Virus record (IMG/VR): IMGVR_UViG_3300046171_000225
Location: 1-64,000 of that record
Length of the DNA stretch: 64,000 nt
Origin: a virus
Reading direction: 5' to 3' (one strand)
The position numbers and the translations under genes are program-made. The notes beneath the pieces were generated by a model. That model was given only the letters and a program-made list of their open reading frames with translations. It was not told the DNA's origin and did not search any database. Positions 44,342 through 54,600 of the stretch are shown one piece after another (positions within the stretch are counted from its first letter, which is position 1; each line of letters starts with the position of its first letter).

Positions 44342-47266
44342 ATGGCTGAAAAAAAGTTTAGATTTGTGTCACCAGGAATTTTTATTAACGAGGTTGATAA
44401 CTCACAACTTCCAAACGATTTACCTGATGTTGGACCTATCATCATCGGACGAGCAGAGTACGGCCCTGCGATGCGTCCAATCAGAATTAACTCACCTTCA
44501 GAGTTCGTTGAATTCTACGGTAACCCAATTGCCGGTGGTCGTGGCGATGACGTTTGGAGAGATGGAAACTATGTAGGCCCTACATACGGTGCTTACGCAG
44601 CTATGGCTTACCTCAGAGCAGGTGTTGGTCCTGTAAACTACGTTAGACTATTGGGTGCTGATACTGCAACTGCAACTGGCAACGGACAAGCAGGTTGGGG
44701 CACTGGTGGCGGAGCCTCTAATGAGATGGCTACTAATAAAACAGCACTAGGGCTCTTCTTATTCAACTCTTCCTCAGCTACCATGTACGATAATGATATT
44801 GGCACTGGTAATCTGGCTGCTGTATTTTACACTAATGGAGCTACTGTTGGCCTTGTTGGAAAGAATGGAGGTACCGCTTCCGACGAAGGCGTATTAGGTC
44901 TCATCGAATCTTCCGGTGATGGCCTAGAATTCACCGCAGCTGTGTCAGGGAGTGACAATACCCAATATAAGACGTCATTTAACTTTGATAGAAACTCTTC
45001 CAAGTACATTAGAAAAGTTTTTAATACCAATCCGCAATTGGTGCAAAGTGGGAGAGGAGCAACTCACACAAAAGCTTCTGACATTAGAAACTTAGCTGAT
45101 AAGTATTTCCTTGGAGAAACTTTTGAGAGATTTGCAACTTTAAGCACTACCGAAGGCGGTAATATCGCCAACACTAGTGCTGGTAAAGTGTATGGAATAA
45201 TCGTTCCTCTCGGCAAGACAACTTCTGAGGCTGATAACTTCGGATACAAGAGAAGAGGATTTGAAGACGGTCAAACAGGATTTGTTTTTTCACAAGATAC
45301 CTCAACTACTTCCACTGGGTTTGACGCAGTGAGTAGAACTCAACCCCTCTTCAAGATAAAAGCGCTTAATCATGCTGAGTGGGCCTCAAAGAATCTTAAG
45401 GTGTCTATCTCTGACATTAGAGCTGCTAGGAATGATATTGATGGATACGGCACCTTCACTGTTGAAGTTAGAATGGCAGGCGATAGCGATAATGTCCCAG
45501 AGATAATCGAACAATTCACCGGTTGTAACTTGAACCCTGCGTCAGAAGACTACATTGCTAAGAAAATTGGTGATAAGTACCTAGAGTGGAGAGAGTCAGA
45601 GCGTAGGCTAGTTCAGAGAGGCGAGTTTAATAACCAGTCTAAATACGTTTATATAGAAATGAATCAGCTAGTTGCTGATGGTTTGGCACCTCAGTCCTTG
45701 GTACCATTTGGCTTCTTCGGCCCAGTTAAGCCTAAGAACTTCTCTGTCTTCTCTGGAAGTGTTCACACATTCTTGAGTGGTGCTGGAGTTAACACGACAA
45801 GTACAAAAATAACGACTTTTGCGACCGGCACTTTTGCAGTGACAGGCGGATATGGAGTTTCTTCACCAGCAGTTGGTGGTGCGTTCATGCAGCAGATCGC
45901 AGACGGGTCAGGAAATGAGTTTACTGCTTCATTTGCATTCCCAAGTCTTTCTCTTCGCGAAAAGGCTTCTGATGGTGGAATGTCAGATCCAACAAGAGCA
46001 TATTTTGGTATTCAGACAACAATTACAAAAGACTCAATTAGATTTGACCCTGGATACGCTGATTATGTAAGAGGTGCTCCTGGCTCCGCTGGCGTCTTCA
46101 CTACTGGCTCTTCCTTCGAGTACTCATTCGTGTTTACTCTTGATGATGTTAAGAGCGGCGGTGAGTATGTCTCAGGCTCCAGATTGGCAGGAACTTCTAT
46201 CTCAGCCGTTAATAGCTCCCATAAGAACACTCTTGATAGCGGCTACAACAGATTCACAATGCCACTATGGGGTGGTCACGATGGTGTTGATATCAGTGAG
46301 CAGGAGCCATTTAACAATGTGGCTATCGGTAGCACTGCTAATCAAGATACAAGCTATGCTTACAACACTGTTAAGAGAGCAATTGATACCGTTGCAGACC
46401 CAGAGTTTGTAGAGGCTAACATTCTTTCTGTTCCAGGCGTAACACAGCCTATTGTTACAGATCATGTTCTTTCAGTTGCTGAAGGTCGAGCAGACTGTCT
46501 AGCAGTTATCGACATTCAGAATGTTTACGACCCTTCAACAGAGTCTACAAATACTTTTGCAGATAGAGTTGGATCAGTTTCAAGTGCCGTCTCCTCTCTA
46601 GAGCAGAGAAGAATTAACTCAAGCTACGGCTGTACATTCTACCCATGGGTTAGAATTAGAGACGACATTTCTAATGCTTCACTTTGGGTACCTCCTTCAG
46701 TCATCGCGATTGGTACATTTGCTTCCTCCGAGGCAAGAGCAGAGCTATGGTTTGCTCCAGCTGGATTCACAAGAGGTGGCTTGAGCACTGGAGCGGGTGG
46801 CTTCCCTGTACTCTCCACAACAGAGAGATTGAGAAGAGAAGACAGAGATGATCTATACGAAGTCAATGTCAACCCAATTGCTACATTCCCATCAGAGGGT
46901 ATCGTGGTCTTTGGCCAGAAGACACTTCAGGTAACTCCTTCTGCTCTTGACAGAATCAATGTTCGTAGACTTCTCATCTTCCTCAAGAAGAGAATTTCAA
47001 GAATCGCTGCATCGATCTTGTTCGACCAGAATGTTAGAACAACTTGGACTAGATTCAAGGCTGAGGCTGACAAGTTCCTCGGCTCTGTCCAAGCAAGACT
47101 CGGCCTTTCAGAGTTCAGAGTTCTTCTTGACGAGACAACTACAACACCAGATTTAGTAGATAGAAACATTTTGTACGCTAAGATTTTCCTCAAGCCTGCA
47201 AGATCTATTGAGTTCATCGCAATTGACTTTGTCATCACAAGGTCTGGTGCTTCTTTTGACGACTAA
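44342..47266 (+). CDS. 18: Tail sheath protein (gp18-like)
   Basis: 974 residues, longer than T4 gp18 (659). N-terminal SPGIFINEVDNSQ and GPIIIGRAEYGP are the sheath signature; the C-terminal block (ATFPSEGIVVFGQKTL, RINVRRLLIFLKK, FKAEADKFLGSVQARLG) is the conserved core that interacts with the tube. The extra ~300 residues in the middle are beta-rich insertions likely exposed on the sheath surface. Forms the contractile sheath. Confidence 0.92.
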   Translation: MAEKKFRFVSPGIFINEVDNSQLPNDLPDVGPIIIGRAEYGPAMRPIRINSPSEFVEFYGNPIAGGRGDDVWRDGNYVGPTYGAYAAMAYLRAGVGPVNYVRLLGADTATATGNGQAGWGTGGGASNEMATNKTALGLFLFNSSSATMYDNDIGTGNLAAVFYTNGATVGLVGKNGGTASDEGVLGLIESSGDGLEFTAAVSGSDNTQYKTSFNFDRNSSKYIRKVFNTNPQLVQSGRGATHTKASDIRNLADKYFLGETFERFATLSTTEGGNIANTSAGKVYGIIVPLGKTTSEADNFGYKRRGFEDGQTGFVFSQDTSTTSTGFDAVSRTQPLFKIKALNHAEWASKNLKVSISDIRAARNDIDGYGTFTVEVRMAGDSDNVPEIIEQFTGCNLNPASEDYIAKKIGDKYLEWRESERRLVQRGEFNNQSKYVYIEMNQLVADGLAPQSLVPFGFFGPVKPKNFSVFSGSVHTFLSGAGVNTTSTKITTFATGTFAVTGGYGVSSPAVGGAFMQQIADGSGNEFTASFAFPSLSLREKASDGGMSDPTRAYFGIQTTITKDSIRFDPGYADYVRGAPGSAGVFTTGSSFEYSFVFTLDDVKSGGEYVSGSRLAGTSISAVNSSHKNTLDSGYNRFTMPLWGGHDGVDISEQEPFNNVAIGSTANQDTSYAYNTVKRAIDTVADPEFVEANILSVPGVTQPIVTDHVLSVAEGRADCLAVIDIQNVYDPSTESTNTFADRVGSVSSAVSSLEQRRINSSYGCTFYPWVRIRDDISNASLWVPPSVIAIGTFASSEARAELWFAPAGFTRGGLSTGAGGFPVLSTTERLRREDRDDLYEVNVNPIATFPSEGIVVFGQKTLQVTPSALDRINVRRLLIFLKKRISRIAASILFDQNVRTTWTRFKAEADKFLGSVQARLGLSEFRVLLDETTTTPDLVDRNILYAKIFLKPARSIEFIAIDFVITRSGASFDD

Positions 47267-47279
47267 AAATAAATTTTAA

Positions 47280-47290
47280 ACTAATTACAT
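47280..47290 (+). promoter_or_regulatory. ACTAATTACAT late-gene element
   Basis: ACTAATTACAT 33 bases before the tube ATG at 47313, in the 46-base gap after the sheath gene. Confidence 0.35.
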
Positions 47291-47312
47291 TAGATAAGGG
47301 AGACAACAACTC

Positions 47313-47771
47313 ATGGCATCAGGTTTCTGGACATCCACAGATGTTTCACCAAAAAGAAAGTTTAGGTTTTTGCTTACCATTGGTAACATGCCTAATGGAG
47401 CTACGTGGTACACGAAAAGTGTTAACAAGCCAAAAGTGAGCATTAACTCTGTCGATCACAAGTTTTTGAACCACACTTTCAAATACCCTGGAAGTGTGAC
47501 TTGGAACGACATTACAGTTACTCTTGTCGACCCAGTTAGCCCTGATGCTGCTGCAAACCTCTCTAGAATTATACGAGAGTCGGGTTACCGCCCTCCTGTG
47601 GACGTTAACGATACTACTACAATATCTAAAAAGAACGCTGTAGAGGCTCTTGGTGCTGTTGTTATCACCCAGATTGACTCTGAGGGTGAGCCAGTCGAGA
47701 CATGGACACTTAACAATGCTTTCATTCTAGATGTCAACTATGGAGGCGATCTTGGCATACGGCTCAGATGA
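47313..47771 (+). CDS. 19: Tail tube protein (gp19-like), C-terminus frame-broken
   Basis: The open frame gives 152 residues with the gp19 pattern (FRFLLTI, ARISKKNAVEALG-like helix region, NNAFILDVNYG). The reading frame breaks at CTTGG (47751-47755); dropping one G restores LAYGSDDLTDVTIIFKYDW. It then meets TGA at 47836-47838, and a second one-base shift yields SEAGPLLGEASSRYWMPGQSS ending at 47899. The true protein is thus probably ~190-195 residues and ends near 47899. An essential, abundant virion protein is unlikely to be truly broken, so base-call errors are likely. Confidence 0.85.
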   Translation: MASGFWTSTDVSPKRKFRFLLTIGNMPNGATWYTKSVNKPKVSINSVDHKFLNHTFKYPGSVTWNDITVTLVDPVSPDAAANLSRIIRESGYRPPVDVNDTTTISKKNAVEALGAVVITQIDSEGEPVETWTLNNAFILDVNYGGDLGIRLR

Positions 47772-47915
47772 TCTGACTGACGTCACAATCATATTCAAAT
47801 ACGATTGGGCTTCTATTGAGACAGCTAATCGCATCTGAGGCTGGCCCACTCCTTGGTGAGGCTTCCAGCAGATACTGGATGCCTGGACAGTCAAGCTAAT
47901 TAGAAGAGGTGTTTT

Positions 47916-48740
47916 TTGACTAGAAGAAATAACCGGGCTAGGACAAGCTCTCCTGCCCCATTCGTGGCCGATGCTGGCCCGAAGCCACAGATAGACATGG
48001 CAAATCCCACAGAGTTTGTGGCTTTGCCTACCGGTGGCAAACTATATCCTCCTGGCCATCCTTTCTATCTGAGAGAGGAAGTAGAAATAAGATTCATGAC
48101 AGCAAAGCATGAAGACATTCTTTCTTCACAGGCACTCATTACAAGAGGAGTGGTACTTGACAGGCTCTTAGAGGCCCTTCTGGTCGATGATGTCGATGTC
48201 GATACCCTCTTGACTGGGGACAGAAATGCCATCTTCCTAGCGGCTAGAATCACGGCCTATGGCTCTGAATATCCTACTATCATAACATGCCCCTCATGTG
48301 GTGCAAAGAATGAATCTGAAGTAGATTTAAATACTTTTACACTTAGAGAGATACCAGAAGATATCCGACTCACAGAGAACGGAACATTCCTTGTAAAGCT
48401 ACCAAGATCTGGTAGAGAGCTAGAGATCAAGTGTTTGAGTATGAGAGAGCAAGAATACTTAACTAAGAATGCAGAAGCAAGAAGAAAGAATAATTTACCA
48501 GAAACTGCTAGAACTGACTTTTTGAAAATGGTTGTTGTTTCTATTGATGGAGAAACAAGTAAAACTATGATCAACTCTTTTATTAATGGACTACCAGCCG
48601 GTGACTCCTTACATCTAAGAAAAGTATACTCCTCCGTATCTCCTGACATAGACACAAAGCAAGATTACGAATGCCCCTCTTGCGGCACTACAACGGCTCT
48701 TGAGGTGCCGTTGGGTCTTAGCTTTTTTTGGCCTGTCTAA
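47916..48740 (+). CDS. 26: gp26-like baseplate hub/tail assembly chaperone
   Basis: 274 residues, TTG start with AGAGG upstream. Two zinc-type CPSCG pairs (near residues 127 and 250) flank a helical core, the layout of the T4_baseplate family that includes T4 gp26. It lies between the tail tube and the tape-measure-like gene. The 0-frame ends at 48738-48740 shortly after a T7 run. A second frame downstream encodes the gp51-like segment, as in chaperone pairs made by frameshifting. Confidence 0.7.
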   Translation: MTRRNNRARTSSPAPFVADAGPKPQIDMANPTEFVALPTGGKLYPPGHPFYLREEVEIRFMTAKHEDILSSQALITRGVVLDRLLEALLVDDVDVDTLLTGDRNAIFLAARITAYGSEYPTIITCPSCGAKNESEVDLNTFTLREIPEDIRLTENGTFLVKLPRSGRELEIKCLSMREQEYLTKNAEARRKNNLPETARTDFLKMVVVSIDGETSKTMINSFINGLPAGDSLHLRKVYSSVSPDIDTKQDYECPSCGTTTALEVPLGLSFFWPV

Positions 48741-48906
48741 TAATTACATAGAGCAAGTCTATGAGCAGTTTTTCTTCCTGTCTTACCATGGAGGATGGTC
48801 TTTCATGGAAGCCTATAATCTCCCTATCCCGATCCGAGATTGGTTTGTTAAGCGACTTATAAAGCAAAAGAAGCAAGAAATGCCCCAGGATAAACAAGAA
48901 GCATAA
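48700..48906 (+). CDS. gp51-like chaperone segment in +1 frame, candidate frameshift product
   Basis: The readable protein (GLSNNYIEQVYEQFFFLSY, GGWSFMEAYNLP, then IRDWFVKRLIKQKK) starts at the T7 run (48723-48729) and ends at 48906. Upstream in this frame only a TTG (48700) without a ribosome-binding site is available, and the first in-frame ATG lies too far inside. It is most simply read as a C-terminal extension of the gp26-like protein after a +1 or -2 shift at T7. A homopolymer error is the alternative. Confidence 0.6.
   Translation: MRCRWVLAFFGLSNNYIEQVYEQFFFLSYHGGWSFMEAYNLPIPIRDWFVKRLIKQKKQEMPQDKQEA
48723..48729 (+). promoter_or_regulatory. T7 run, candidate slippery site
   Basis: The 0-frame reads AGC TTT TTT TGG; reading TTT GGC from 48727 enters the gp51-like frame. 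Seven T's directly at the frame junction permit re-pairing of tRNA-Phe. Confidence 0.4.
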
Positions 48907-48919
48907 TATTGTATTCTAT

Positions 48920-48930
48920 ACTATTTATAG
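48920..48930 (+). promoter_or_regulatory. ACTATTTATAG late-gene element
   Basis: ACTATTTATAG 29 bases before the ATG at 48949, in a 42-base gap. Confidence 0.4.
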
Positions 48931-48948
48931 TGATGGGGGCGTCTTAAT

Positions 48949-50481
48949 ATGATAGAACAAGTTCTGATAGATCAAGTTAAAGAGGCAATAAAAGACGGCT
49001 TCGCAGAGGTTGCAAGGTCTAACCCTGATGCCGTCCGAAAAGTCGTGGGAGGAGTGCAAGATGCTCAAGACCTAATTGATAATCTTAAACCTGAACTGTT
49101 AGAGCAAAACTTAAACCTTTTTAAGGGTCTGGGTACAGGTGCAGTCGAACTAACTGAAGGTATGTTGGGGTTATCGGTTGCCAGTAAAGCGCTGAGTACG
49201 GATCTTAATGCTTTGTCAGATCCATTTTTTGCAGTGGGGCAACAAGCAAAGGAAGCAGCAATACAATTTAATGCTGCTACTGGTTTTGGTGGTGAGTTTG
49301 ATGATGCTATTTTTTCTTTGAGAGAAAGCTTAAAAGGGTTTCCAGTCGATGCTCAGGATGTAAGTCAAGCAACCCAGCAACTATCTAAAGGGTTTACTGA
49401 CTTTACTCTTGGGGGGATTGGCCCAGCAGAAGAACGTATAGCAAAAACTGTAACTATACTTGGAAAGTTGGGCGCATCCATAGAAGACCAAACTACAATT
49501 GTTCAAGGCCTTAGAAAAGGTTTTTCTCAATCAGATGCTCAAATAGATATGTCTTTGAGAGAATTTGAAGCTCTGGCGGATACAATAAATGTAGATGTTG
49601 GGACAGTTATGTCCAACTTCGCAGCTCAAATTCCATTATTTGGAGCGTTTGGAGATAATGCAGTTAGTGCATTTAGAAGGCTGCAAATACAATCAAAAGG
49701 CACAGGATTGGAACTTAATAAGCTAGTTGGGATCAGTGAGAAGTTCACAACCTTTGAAGGGGCTACAGGTACAATTGGACAACTTAATCAATTACTTGGA
49801 GATATTGGGCTTTTGCCGACCGATCTTGTTGCAGCAGCAATGGAAGATCCTGCAGAAGCTGTGGCTCTGCTACAAGAAGCTCTTGGTGGCTTTGACGTAG
49901 AAAACCTTGGCGGAGGTATGAAGAGAGTTTTGGCAGACATCCTTGGTTTTGGAAATGATATCACAGGGTTTATCTCTTTTGCCAGAGGCAGCACTGATGC
50001 TCTTGAAGAACTGGGAATGCAAGCTGCTAAAACAGACACTGAGCTTCTTGACAGTATTAGGAAGGGCACTGATCCTGGGGCTATGGCGACAGCTATGGGA
50101 AGACTAGGGCTTTCTGTGGACGGCGTGGCAGAGCAAATATCAATACTTGAAGATGTAACTTTCGATAAAGCTATCACAGGAGCAGCGACACTCAGAGAAA
50201 CGATGGGAGCGATAAGTTTAGAGGCTGTAAAAACAAATGAAGCTGTACAAAAAATCTTACAGAAGGCAGGAAAAAATCCAATCACGACTCTGACAGACAA
50301 AGTAGATAGTCTTACGGGTGTTGATGTAAACGCACAGCTTACTCGAATCATAGAAGCAGAAAGAGAAGAGATGAAAAAAGCTCTTGTAGACTCTATTTCT
50401 AATATACAGGTCCATGTTTATCTAGACAGAAGCCAGTTGGCACAACAGATAGCCGCAGAATTTAGCACTGGAGGTATGTAG
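48949..50481 (+). CDS. Tape-measure-like tail protein
   Basis: 510 residues, near the size of T4 gp29 (590). Long helical stretches with many Ala/Gly/Leu, including LEQNLNLFKGLGTGAVEL, SQATQQLSKGF and AMGRLGLS motifs typical of tape-measure segments. It follows the chaperone pair, the standard order for tape measures. It would set tail length and help start tube assembly. The C-terminus (VHVYLDRSQLAQQIA) resembles ends of several phage tape-measure proteins. Confidence 0.7.
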   Translation: MIEQVLIDQVKEAIKDGFAEVARSNPDAVRKVVGGVQDAQDLIDNLKPELLEQNLNLFKGLGTGAVELTEGMLGLSVASKALSTDLNALSDPFFAVGQQAKEAAIQFNAATGFGGEFDDAIFSLRESLKGFPVDAQDVSQATQQLSKGFTDFTLGGIGPAEERIAKTVTILGKLGASIEDQTTIVQGLRKGFSQSDAQIDMSLREFEALADTINVDVGTVMSNFAAQIPLFGAFGDNAVSAFRRLQIQSKGTGLELNKLVGISEKFTTFEGATGTIGQLNQLLGDIGLLPTDLVAAAMEDPAEAVALLQEALGGFDVENLGGGMKRVLADILGFGNDITGFISFARGSTDALEELGMQAAKTDTELLDSIRKGTDPGAMATAMGRLGLSVDGVAEQISILEDVTFDKAITGAATLRETMGAISLEAVKTNEAVQKILQKAGKNPITTLTDKVDSLTGVDVNAQLTRIIEAEREEMKKALVDSISNIQVHVYLDRSQLAQQIAAEFSTGGM

Positions 50482-50483
50482 TA

Positions 50484-51290
50484 ATGGTTGCATTTAGCAC
50501 AGATCCATCTGATGTCCTAGAATCAAAAGGTCAAGTTTTAGAATTTTATCAAACTTTTTCTGGTGCTAATGTTGCTTTTAAGGCTTTTCTAAAGAATTAT
50601 TCTGAGACCTTTAACAGTGCTTGGACCCAGTCCCAAACACTTGGTCGTCCTGATCCCATTCAGACATTTCGTGGAACCAGCAGGTCGATACAACTTGGGT
50701 GGGTAGTCCCGGCCTTTGATCTACAAGACGCAGAAGCAAACTTAGTTAAAACTTCTACATTAGCTAGAATGTTATATCCCGAGTATTCTAAAATTGACAA
50801 CGCCTCAACTATGTCAAAAGGTCCATTAATAAAGATTAAATTTGCTAACTTAATCTTTGATGCCTCCAGAGGCCCAGCTGGAGATGTACGAACATCTGGT
50901 CTATTGGGAGTGATAACTTCTTATGCTTGGAACCCTATTATAGACGAGGGATTCTTTGACCCTGGAAAAAATCTTTTCCCCAAAGCTATTACACTTTCTA
51001 TAAACTTTAATGTCCTACATCAACATACTCTTGGTTGGGAAAAGGCAGAAGCCGTCCAGCTTTCGGAAAGAAGGAGAAACGGTAAGGAAAGAAAACGAGA
51101 TGTAAACAAAGTCAACGAAAGAAGAGAAGCGAATGCTTCAAACGCAGCGCCCGAATGGGGCTCAGATGCTGCTCTTTTCCCGTGGTCAGCAGGGTTGCAG
51201 AGAGCAAATACTATAATTGGCACAAACACTGTTGGCGATAACCCTACAATAGAACAAGCAAATGATGAAGTTTTAGGGGGAAATGACTAA
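50484..51290 (+). CDS. Baseplate/tube-initiator-like protein
   Basis: 268 residues starting two bases after the upstream stop. Pattern LGWVVPAFDL..A..N......LARMLYPEYSK, PLIKIKFANLI and GLLGVITSYAWNP suggests a tail-tube-like fold, as in T4 gp48/gp54 baseplate tube initiators. The C-terminus is Lys/Arg-rich then acidic. Stop overlaps the next ATG. T4 counterpart uncertain. Confidence 0.6.
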   Translation: MVAFSTDPSDVLESKGQVLEFYQTFSGANVAFKAFLKNYSETFNSAWTQSQTLGRPDPIQTFRGTSRSIQLGWVVPAFDLQDAEANLVKTSTLARMLYPEYSKIDNASTMSKGPLIKIKFANLIFDASRGPAGDVRTSGLLGVITSYAWNPIIDEGFFDPGKNLFPKAITLSINFNVLHQHTLGWEKAEAVQLSERRRNGKERKRDVNKVNERREANASNAAPEWGSDAALFPWSAGLQRANTIIGTNTVGDNPTIEQANDEVLGGND

Positions 51291-51625
51291 TGTCTAGATA
51301 TTTTGGTAGAACTAAATTTTTTAACAACAAAAGAATGTATGAAGATACGTTCCAAGAACGTGGAGTAGAAGGCATTCAGCAGTATACAACACCAAACTTG
51401 AAGCACATAACAAAAGATCAAATTGCTTCTCTGACTGTCATAAGCCATGTTTGGAAAACAGGAGATAGGTTTTTTAAGCTTGCTCACGATCACTATGGCG
51501 ATTCTACTAAGTGGTGGGTGATAGCTTGGTACAACAGAACTCCAACTGAAAGTCACGTAAAATACGGTGATATAATCTATATACCACACCCTCTAGAACA
51601 AGTGTTAATATATCTAGGAGTTTAG
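51290..51625 (+). CDS. 53: Baseplate wedge protein gp53-like, LysM-type fold
   Basis: 111 residues. The C-terminal ~60 residues follow the LysM/tail-protein-X pattern: VWKTGDRFFKLAHDHYGDST, WWVIAWYN..P and GDIIYIPHP. T4 gp53 and P2 gpX share this fold in the wedge. Its start overlaps the previous stop, and its stop is followed by the hub gene. Confidence 0.75.
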   Translation: MSRYFGRTKFFNNKRMYEDTFQERGVEGIQQYTTPNLKHITKDQIASLTVISHVWKTGDRFFKLAHDHYGDSTKWWVIAWYNRTPTESHVKYGDIIYIPHPLEQVLIYLGV

Positions 51626-51626
51626 G

Positions 51627-54600
51627 ATGTCAGACAGAGAATCGGTAGACCCAAGACAGCAGGTGCCGAACGAACAACAATCTGAAGTTACGCAAGTCCC
51701 ACAGGGGCTTGATCTTAGTCTATATGATATTGACGTCTCTGAGCCTTTTGGGTTTGGTACAGGACGTGACGACCCCCAACATCCTTCGATCATTTACGAT
51801 AAAGAAACAGGGTTTGCTATAAACAATAACCCAGTAGATGGCGAGTTTGGAGATCCGAGAGTCAGAGATCTTCAAATCTTAATGATTAACGAGCTAGATT
51901 CTAAAGGTAGAACGAATCAGCCAAGTGATGTACTCCCAGACTTTGGTGTTGATGGCATTTGGCGCTGCGAGACCCAGGCTGCGTTCAACAGGCTCTTAGA
52001 TGAAAAAGGTGTACAAAATAAAACAGTTGGTAATTCTGAAAGCTACGACTGTCCCGGATTGGAGCAGTTTGTTTTAGATGAGAAAACTCTTGAACAGCTA
52101 AAAGGAAAAAAGGGCGAGGAAGAAAGTTCAACCTCAAAAGATGGAGGTGCAACTGATAAAGACGCAGAAGCAGCAAATGAAGTAGTAGATCTGAACGATC
52201 AATGTATCGTTATATCAAACTTAAGGCAGATTCTTAAAGAAAGCAGTGCTCCAAAAGGAGATAAATATCCATCTTTCTTTATGGGATCGGCAGACGAGTC
52301 ATTGAGTAGGGATCAGATAAGGTACAACAGGATACACAAAATAACTACAACAGACCCTGCCACAATGATGAACAGATTGCGGATGACCAGGGGTGCCCTA
52401 GAGTTCTTGGGCATTAGGCATTGGCAACTTTCTCAGCTTGTTCCCACTATTAGAATCTATAAGCAATACCCGCAAGGTAAAAATAAACCACCGAGAGAGG
52501 TGGAAATCAAATTTAATTCTTTTGTAGATCCAATAACTGATTTACAAGACATGCTTAATAGTAGAGAACAAAGAGGTGTAGGAGTTGGAATTGAGTATCT
52601 TCAATATAGTCTAATAGGTCCTAACCCAGACGTAGCAAAAAAGCAGGTAATTGGAAAATTAGCTATTTATGCTCAAAACTTTAACGAACTTTTTAAAACA
52701 AGGAGAGGCTTTGATCAAGACGGCGTAGAATTTGAGGGAGGATATAGAATCATAGACCTTCTCCTGCAATCTTTAGGAACTGCGGGTAGAATAAACGATC
52801 CAAATAATTATTCCTTAAAAATAGTTGTTGGATGGGGCGCTAGTGGAGGCGGAGGTATTTTAGAACCAGCGTTAGTAAGTGCGATAAAAGAAATGCAACT
52901 CACAACGATTGTTTCTGTAGGAGACTATGATATTGACATTCAAGATGATCAAGGCGGCTCTGTCAGGGTGGTACTAGATTTTTATCCAAGATTAGAAGCA
53001 GTCACTCTTGCTCGGGGCTCAGATGTTCTTGCCGATGAAGCAACAAGAAAAAAAAGAAAACAAAGAAAAAACATCTTTGATAAATTAGTAAGAAGTGAAA
53101 AACTTGTAGACCCTGAAAAGCCTGATGGAGGCAGTGAAAGGTGTCTTTCTGCGGAACAGACAAGAGAACTGAAAGCTTCTTATGACAAGGATGTCCGCAG
53201 AGATATACAAAATTCTCAATCCACACTCTTAAGAAAATTACAAGAATCTAATCTTATTTACTCGCTAATATTACGCACACCAACAGACGAAGAGGTCAAA
53301 GAGCAGATTAATGCTATAGCTACACAAACAGCCAGCTCGCTAACAGGGGAGCTTGCAGGCAGTTTAGATTTAGCGAGGCTCATGCTTGAGTTTAAAAAGA
53401 ATCAAGTAGTAGAAGTTTTAAATGATCCCTTTAATGATGAAAGACTGAAAAATGACAGAGACTTGCTATTAAACCCAGAGACACGCATGGTTCAGTATTT
53501 CTTCTTAGGAGATTTGCTTGCTGTAGCTTTGGATAATGTTTTTGAAGGCGAAGACAAAGATATTTATCTTGGAAATGTTAAATATATTATGGGACCGGTT
53601 ACTTTCCGGGATAATAATGGGCAAGACATAACAATAAATATAGCGGATATTCCCATATCGGTTGACCTGTTTGTAGATTTCATGGCTAAAAAAATGCCAA
53701 CAGGGATAGAATCAGGAACAGCTTATCCTCTCTATCTGTTTACAAGAGACGTTGTAAAAGACTTAGCGTTTGAAGCGTTTGGGCCTGAATGTAATTTTGG
53801 ATTAGACAGAAAAAATGTTGTCTTAGCAACTGATATTATGGGAGTTGATTCTGGGAGTGGAGGGACAGATCAACTAGATTCAAAATACAACGTAAAGGGG
53901 TCTGTTGATGGTCGTAAAAAAGATAGAAAATCAAAAGATTCTTCCCAAAACGTAGAGATGAATTCAAAAAATGGTTCGGGATTGTTAGACATTGACCAAT
54001 TTAAGATCGATTTTGACAACCCAGATAATAGTACATTCATTTTTGATACAAGAAACCAAAAGAGCCTAAGAGATAGATATACTTACCTTGTAATCTATGC
54101 CAATACTGAAGACCCAGATTTGGGACCGCCGAGCGAAGGTGAGACTAGGTTCCGTAGAGATGCTGCACAAGGAGTTTACCATGTAACTAGTGGCTTAGAT
54201 CGTGGACTGTTGAAAAGTGTGTCATTTAGTAAGGCTAGTAATACCTCTAAATATTTGAGAGCTACTCGTGTACAACAAAACAGAGAGTTACCGGACCTTC
54301 AACTAGCAAATTATTTCGAAATTACTGCCGAGATGTATGGGAATGCTTTATTTTGGCCAGGAAGCTATATCTACCTGAACACAAGAGGTCTAGGGTCAGA
54401 CCTCTTGGGAGACCCCTCTGATAATCAGACTCCGTCTCCATCGAACATTCTTGGAATTGGTGGTTACCACCAGATCAAAAGAATTGATAATACAATAAAC
54501 ACCTCCGGATTTAACACTAAAGTGTCTGCTCTATTTTTTAAAAGTGGAGATGGCCGACCTAAAAATCTGGTTAAGAGCCCGACTCCACCAGAGCTTGTTA

